From Thiohalocapsa sp963698775 (GTDB lineage Bacteria; Pseudomonadota; Gammaproteobacteria; Chromatiales; Chromatiaceae), in assembly GCA_963698775.1 (NCBI GenBank), contig CAVOSE010000027.1:15787-79786 (forward strand): 64,000 bases of DNA, written 5' to 3'. Position numbers and translations under genes: made by a program. This document shows, one piece after another, positions 60,820 to 64,000 of the stretch; position 1 is the stretch's first letter; every line of letters starts with the position of its first letter. The notes beneath the pieces are model-generated. The model did not search any database. It was not told the origin of the DNA and worked only from the letters and a program-made list of their open reading frames with translations.

Positions 60820-62013
60820 ATGAGCGACGACTTCATCTTCACGTCCGAATCCGTCACCCGAGGTCACCCGGACAAGCTCTGCGACCAGGTCAGCGACGCC
60901 ATCGTCGATCACTGCCTGAGTCTCGACCCAAGCTCCGGCATCATCGCGGAATGCGCGGTGGCCAGCGGGGTATTGTTCATTTCGGCGCACTACGCGGCCA
61001 AGCGCGGCTTCGCGATCCCGGATGTTGCCCGCGACGTGATCCGCGGGATCGGCTATCCGCAGGATGTCTTCGATCCAGATAGCTGCGCGATCATGACCAG
61101 CTTCATGGACCATAGCGAGCGTGATTACCATCGCCTCGATCTCGACGCCATGAGCGATAGCGACATCGGTCGACTGACGTCCAAGGATCAGGTCACCGTG
61201 TTTGGCTATGCCTGCGACCAAACCGACGCGCTGATGCCGCTACCGATCTGGCTCGCCCATGGCCTCGCGCGGCGCCTTGACGAGGCGACGGTCAAGAAAG
61301 CGATCCCGGAACTGCTGCCGGACGCCAAGACCCAAGTCGGTGTCGAGTACGTGAACAACGCGCCGAGTCGCATCTATAGCATCGCGATCGAGACCAGCCA
61401 ACGCCATGCCGACAAGCCCGACCCCGAGGCCTTGGCCGCCGCGGTGAGCGAGCACGTCATCGGCCCAGTGTTCGCCGACGAATCGCTGAAACCCGACGGC
61501 GATACCCGCTTGTTTATCAATCCGGAAGGACCGCTCATCGGCGGCGGACCCGCCGCCCACTCCGGGCTCACCGGACGCAAGACAGGCATCGACACCTATG
61601 GCGAATACGCCCGCCACAGCGGCGCCGCGCTGAGCGGGAAGGACCCCATGCGCATCGATCGAGTCGGTGCCTATGCAGGGCGCTGGGCGGCGAAGAACGT
61701 GGTCGCCGCCGGGCTCGCGCGCGAGTGCGAGGTCCAACTTAGCTACAGCATTGGCGCGGCCGGGCCGGTCAGCGTGCGCGTGCGCACGTCCGGGAGCAGC
61801 GCCGGCGTCGCCGACGCCGACATCGCCAAGCGACTCAGCGACAACTTCGATTTCCGGCTTGGTGCCATCGTCCGCGACCTTGGCCTACGCCGACTCCCAG
61901 CCGAGCATCCCGACGGCTTCTATCAGCGGTTGGCCACCTATGGACACATGGGCCGCGTCGACCTCGAACTACCCTGGGAACGCCTCGACCGGGTCGATGC
62001 GCTCAAGGCCTAG
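60820..62013 (+). CDS. metK: S-adenosylmethionine synthetase (divergent paralogue)
   Basis: The 397-residue protein starts MSDDFIFTSESVTRGHPDKL and has most MetK motifs: GHPDK, DQVTVFGYACDQTDALMPL, DAKTQVGVEY, LTGRKTGIDTYGEYARHSGA, SGKDPMRIDRVGAYAGRW. One known active-site residue, the Asp in GDxGLTGRK of E. coli (D238), appears replaced by His (AAHSGLTGRK). A GGAG site precedes the ATG at 60820. Its placement after a P-ATPase gene rather than a methionine gene suggests a secondary copy. Confidence 0.85.
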   Translation: MSDDFIFTSESVTRGHPDKLCDQVSDAIVDHCLSLDPSSGIIAECAVASGVLFISAHYAAKRGFAIPDVARDVIRGIGYPQDVFDPDSCAIMTSFMDHSERDYHRLDLDAMSDSDIGRLTSKDQVTVFGYACDQTDALMPLPIWLAHGLARRLDEATVKKAIPELLPDAKTQVGVEYVNNAPSRIYSIAIETSQRHADKPDPEALAAAVSEHVIGPVFADESLKPDGDTRLFINPEGPLIGGGPAAHSGLTGRKTGIDTYGEYARHSGAALSGKDPMRIDRVGAYAGRWAAKNVVAAGLARECEVQLSYSIGAAGPVSVRVRTSGSSAGVADADIAKRLSDNFDFRLGAIVRDLGLRRLPAEHPDGFYQRLATYGHMGRVDLELPWERLDRVDALKA

Positions 62014-62029
62014 GTAAGCACCAAAGACG

Positions 62030-62314
62030 ATGGCCAAGATTCATATCGAACGCTCACACCAGCTGGGGGTGAACAAAGCCCGCGCGGAGGTGGAGAAGCT
62101 CGCACAGGCGCTCGAGTCCGAACTCCATGCAACCTATCAATGGGAAGGTGATCGACTGTCGTTCGAATGTCCGGGGGCTTCCGGCACGATTGACGTCGGC
62201 GACGACTACGTCGGGCTCAATCTTAAGCTGTCCCTGTTGCTCGCGCCGATGAAGAAGAAGATCAAGCTGGGGATCGAGGACAAGCTCGATAGGGCGCTAC
62301 CGCAAGCGGGTTAG
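62030..62314 (+). CDS. Polyhydroxyalkanoic acid system family protein
   Basis: The 94-residue protein (MAKIHIERSHQLGVNKARAE, EKLAQALESELHATYQWEGD, KLSLLLAPMKKKIKLGIEDK) matches the small PHA-granule-region proteins (PHA_gran_rgn, TIGR02610-like). These are found near PHA synthase genes and may bind granules. It lies 16 bases after metK. The ribosome site is weak. Confidence 0.8.
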   Translation: MAKIHIERSHQLGVNKARAEVEKLAQALESELHATYQWEGDRLSFECPGASGTIDVGDDYVGLNLKLSLLLAPMKKKIKLGIEDKLDRALPQAG

Positions 62315-62581
62315 GCTGGCGGTGGGCGAGGAGGTCGGTCCGCGTTGACGTTTGCCTACTGACGGGGTGAGCCCGGATTCGTCGATAGCATATGCAAATC
62401 CTTTCGCGCACTTCGCGGCTTCGCGTGGGAACTGCCCTTCCGAGCATAATCCGCTCCTCCGCACCGCAATTGGCGACCTGAACCCTCGGCCGCCACTCCT
62501 CGCGGCGAGCATTGCTGGTAAACTCCCGTCTGCGCGGACGTGACGAAAATGTCCGCGATATCAGTTCACGGAGACACCCTC
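62315..62581. other. Intergenic region before the DUF5132-like gene
   Basis: About 270 bases with no supported gene. A GCATATGCAAATCCTTTCGC segment near 62388 is AT-richer and may hold a promoter for the downstream cluster. Confidence 0.35.
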
Positions 62582-62893
62582 ATGCCGCAGTTCGACGCCT
62601 TGTTGAAAAATCAGAACGTCCGTAATACCGCCGTCGGCATTGGTGTGGCCGTGGCCGTGCCGATCGCCGTGGCCTTTCTCGCACCCTACCTTCGCCCGGT
62701 GATGCGCTCCGCGGTCAAGGGCGGGCTGGTGGTCCTGGAGAAAGGTAAGGAGGTGGCGGCGCAGGTCGGCGAGGCCGTTGACGATCTGGTCGCTGAGGTG
62801 CGTGAGGAGTTGCGCGACGAGCGCGAGGCAGCGATGGCATCGATGCACCAGGCCGCTACTCGAGCATCGAAGGAAAAGCAGGAGGACGCCTAA
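62582..62893 (+). CDS. DUF5132-like membrane protein
   Basis: The 103-residue protein starts MPQFDALLKNQNVRNTAVGI, has a glycine/alanine-rich membrane segment (TAVGIGVAVAVPIAVAFLAP) and a helical, charged tail (VAAQVGEAVDDLVAEVREEL). This matches DUF5132 proteins, which I recall next to HMA2-domain proteins. GGAG lies 9 bases before the ATG at 62582; a frame upstream to 62540 has no site. Its stop overlaps the next start (TAATG). Confidence 0.75.
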   Translation: MPQFDALLKNQNVRNTAVGIGVAVAVPIAVAFLAPYLRPVMRSAVKGGLVVLEKGKEVAAQVGEAVDDLVAEVREELRDEREAAMASMHQAATRASKEKQEDA

Positions 62894-63405
62894 TGCCGGT
62901 TGCGAGCCCGGCGAGCGGCGCGGCCACTGCCATTGCAACCCCAGCGCGGATTGTGCACCGCACCCAAGAGCGGTTGCGCCTTCGACTTCCATCGCGCCTG
63001 CATGACCTGCCCTTCTTTCTCGCACTGTACGACGATCTACGCGGGCAACCCGAGATCGACGAGGTCACGATCAATCCGGCGACCGGTAGCGTGTTGGTCT
63101 GGTTCCCATCCGTTGATGCCGACCAGATCGAACCTGCACTGATGCGCAGCGGTCGACTGCAACTTGTCGATTCCGACCCGGGCAGCGAAGCGGATGGAGG
63201 ACGCCATGGCTTTTATTCCTCAATCAACAACATGCGCGCCCTGCTTTTCCTGCTCATGGTCGCGGTGTCGATACAGCAGGTCATGAAGGGGCAGCTGCTT
63301 GCCCCTGCGCTGACGTTATTGCTTTATGTTGCCGATTTGGTCGCCGGGATTCGGTTGGAACACTCGGCCGTCGCACCGCCGTCGGAGAACGACGACACCG
63401 CCTGA
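62893..63405 (+). CDS. HMA2/CoBaHMA-like domain membrane protein
   Basis: The 170-residue protein has an HMA-like domain at residues 20-85 (RIVHRTQERLRLRLPSRLHD, then VTINPATGSVLVWF), the same pattern as the N-terminus of the P-ATPase, with basic residues on the first strand and no CxxC. Two membrane helices follow (LLFLLMVAVSIQQVM, LTLLLYVADLVAGI). It overlaps the DUF5132-like gene by 1 base, so translation is coupled. Confidence 0.8.
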   Translation: MPVASPASGAATAIATPARIVHRTQERLRLRLPSRLHDLPFFLALYDDLRGQPEIDEVTINPATGSVLVWFPSVDADQIEPALMRSGRLQLVDSDPGSEADGGRHGFYSSINNMRALLFLLMVAVSIQQVMKGQLLAPALTLLLYVADLVAGIRLEHSAVAPPSENDDTA

Positions 63406-63513
63406 TCCAGATCAGCCATGCCGGCACCAATCCCGCGTCCCAGCCTTGGCATCCAGGCGCCCTGTGCTATGGTTGAGTGGCAAGTCCACAAACCCACCTA
63501 GGCAACTGGCACT

Positions 63514-63732
63514 ATGGGCAATATCATCGTCACCGGCATCACGTTCGGCGTCTTCATGACCGAGGCACTGATCCACTACAACATGGGACAGTCCAAGTCC
63601 CGCGGCGAGTTCAAGCTGACCATGCCCCCCCCAAACGAGTTGGCCAAGATCGCAGCGGTGACCGCGACCTTCTCCGTCGTCACCGGCCTGCTCATCAAGG
63701 CGCTGCCGCAGAACATCCAGTCGAAAATTTAG
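63514..63732 (+). CDS. Small membrane protein of the HMA2 cluster
   Basis: The 72-residue protein starts MGNIIVTGITFGVFMTEALI and has two hydrophobic segments, the first near residues 4-21 and the second at AAVTATFSVVTGLLIKAL. A short basic loop (GQSKSRGEFKLTMPPPNE) separates them. No named family was recognised. It may be the last gene of the cluster. Confidence 0.6.
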   Translation: MGNIIVTGITFGVFMTEALIHYNMGQSKSRGEFKLTMPPPNELAKIAAVTATFSVVTGLLIKALPQNIQSKI

Positions 63733-64000
63733 GCGCGACCAACGAGACAGAGCACGCTGAACTCCATGAAGCCGGGTGATCTGCGTGCCCCGGTCCATCA
63801 TCGACGCCGCCGAGGCATGCTTCATTGTCTCCCACGGCGGGATCACGCCGATTTGGCGATTGCCTGTCTAGATCTGCGGGCCATACGGGCTCATTGTTTC
63901 CAACAGTATTCCGTCACTCACTCCTAAAAGTCGCCCACCACGTCACCGGCTATCTACCCCCCACGCTGAGGTACCGCCCGGAAGGTGGCGGCAAGGTCCG
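63733..64000. other. Window end without a recognisable gene
   Basis: The last 268 bases contain no gene I can support. A gene may begin just past the end of the window. Confidence 0.4.

Overview
The window is about 64 kb of GC-rich chromosomal DNA from a gammaproteobacterium. A complete system I cytochrome c maturation operon (ccmA-I), nitrogen-fixation accessory genes (nifV, nifW, nifZ and a broken nifM), cytochrome bd oxidase (cydAB plus cydX), an encapsulated-ferritin-type protein and a polyhydroxyalkanoate-granule protein point to a diazotroph with variable oxygen exposure. This set fits purple sulfur bacteria (Chromatiaceae and relatives). That lineage is an inference from gene content, since there is no rRNA or tRNA in the window.

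Layout. 1-3 kb: a pilin gene end, a MITE-like palindrome, a TrpD-like/Rieske pair and a DUF2726 protein. 3.4-12.3 kb: ccmABCDEFGHI and a membrane protein. 12.5-15.4 kb: arsenite methyltransferase, two small unknown genes behind a possible sigma-54 promoter, and a RIO-type kinase. 15.7-19.5 kb: a nif accessory operon with a near-consensus sigma-54 promoter. 19.7-22.6 kb: gene debris with a HEPN/MNT pair, a transposase tail, an aspartic protease, an internally deleted SNF2 helicase and a truncated MazE-like antitoxin. 22.6-30.8 kb: a dicarboxylate symporter, a lipoprotein coupled to a second MurE-like ligase, and two GH57 enzymes around a PD-(D/E)XK-like protein. 31.4-36.5 kb: an ABC exporter, a histone-H1-like DUF2934 protein and pdxH. 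36.5-38.4 kb: a toxin-antitoxin locus duplicated and broken by REP/RAYT and IS110 debris. 38.8-41.7 kb: baeSR with a Spy-like chaperone. 42-49.2 kb: a GT81 enzyme, an EncFtn-like ferritin, a double-thioredoxin protein and cydABX. 49.7-57.3 kb: Lys/Ala-rich, YtxH-like, tandem Usp, SLC13-type permease, EcsC, pentapeptide and zinc-peptidase genes. 57.5-63.7 kb: a cluster built on a Ca2+-type P-ATPase with an N-terminal HMA-like domain, a divergent MetK, a PHA-system protein, a DUF5132-like protein, a second HMA-like protein and a tiny membrane protein.

The most interesting items are: (i) the 57.5-63.7 kb calcium-ATPase/HMA2/DUF5132 cluster, whose HMA-like domains recall the CoBaHMA family of calcyanin; (ii) a repeat family, three copies in this window, with conserved flanks around a hexanucleotide GGTATC tract; (iii) a 122-bp palindromic MITE-like element in two opposite copies; and (iv) nifM carrying two single-base frameshifts while nifZ runs into it without a stop codon.

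All family names come from reading protein motifs by eye. No alignment or database search was run.
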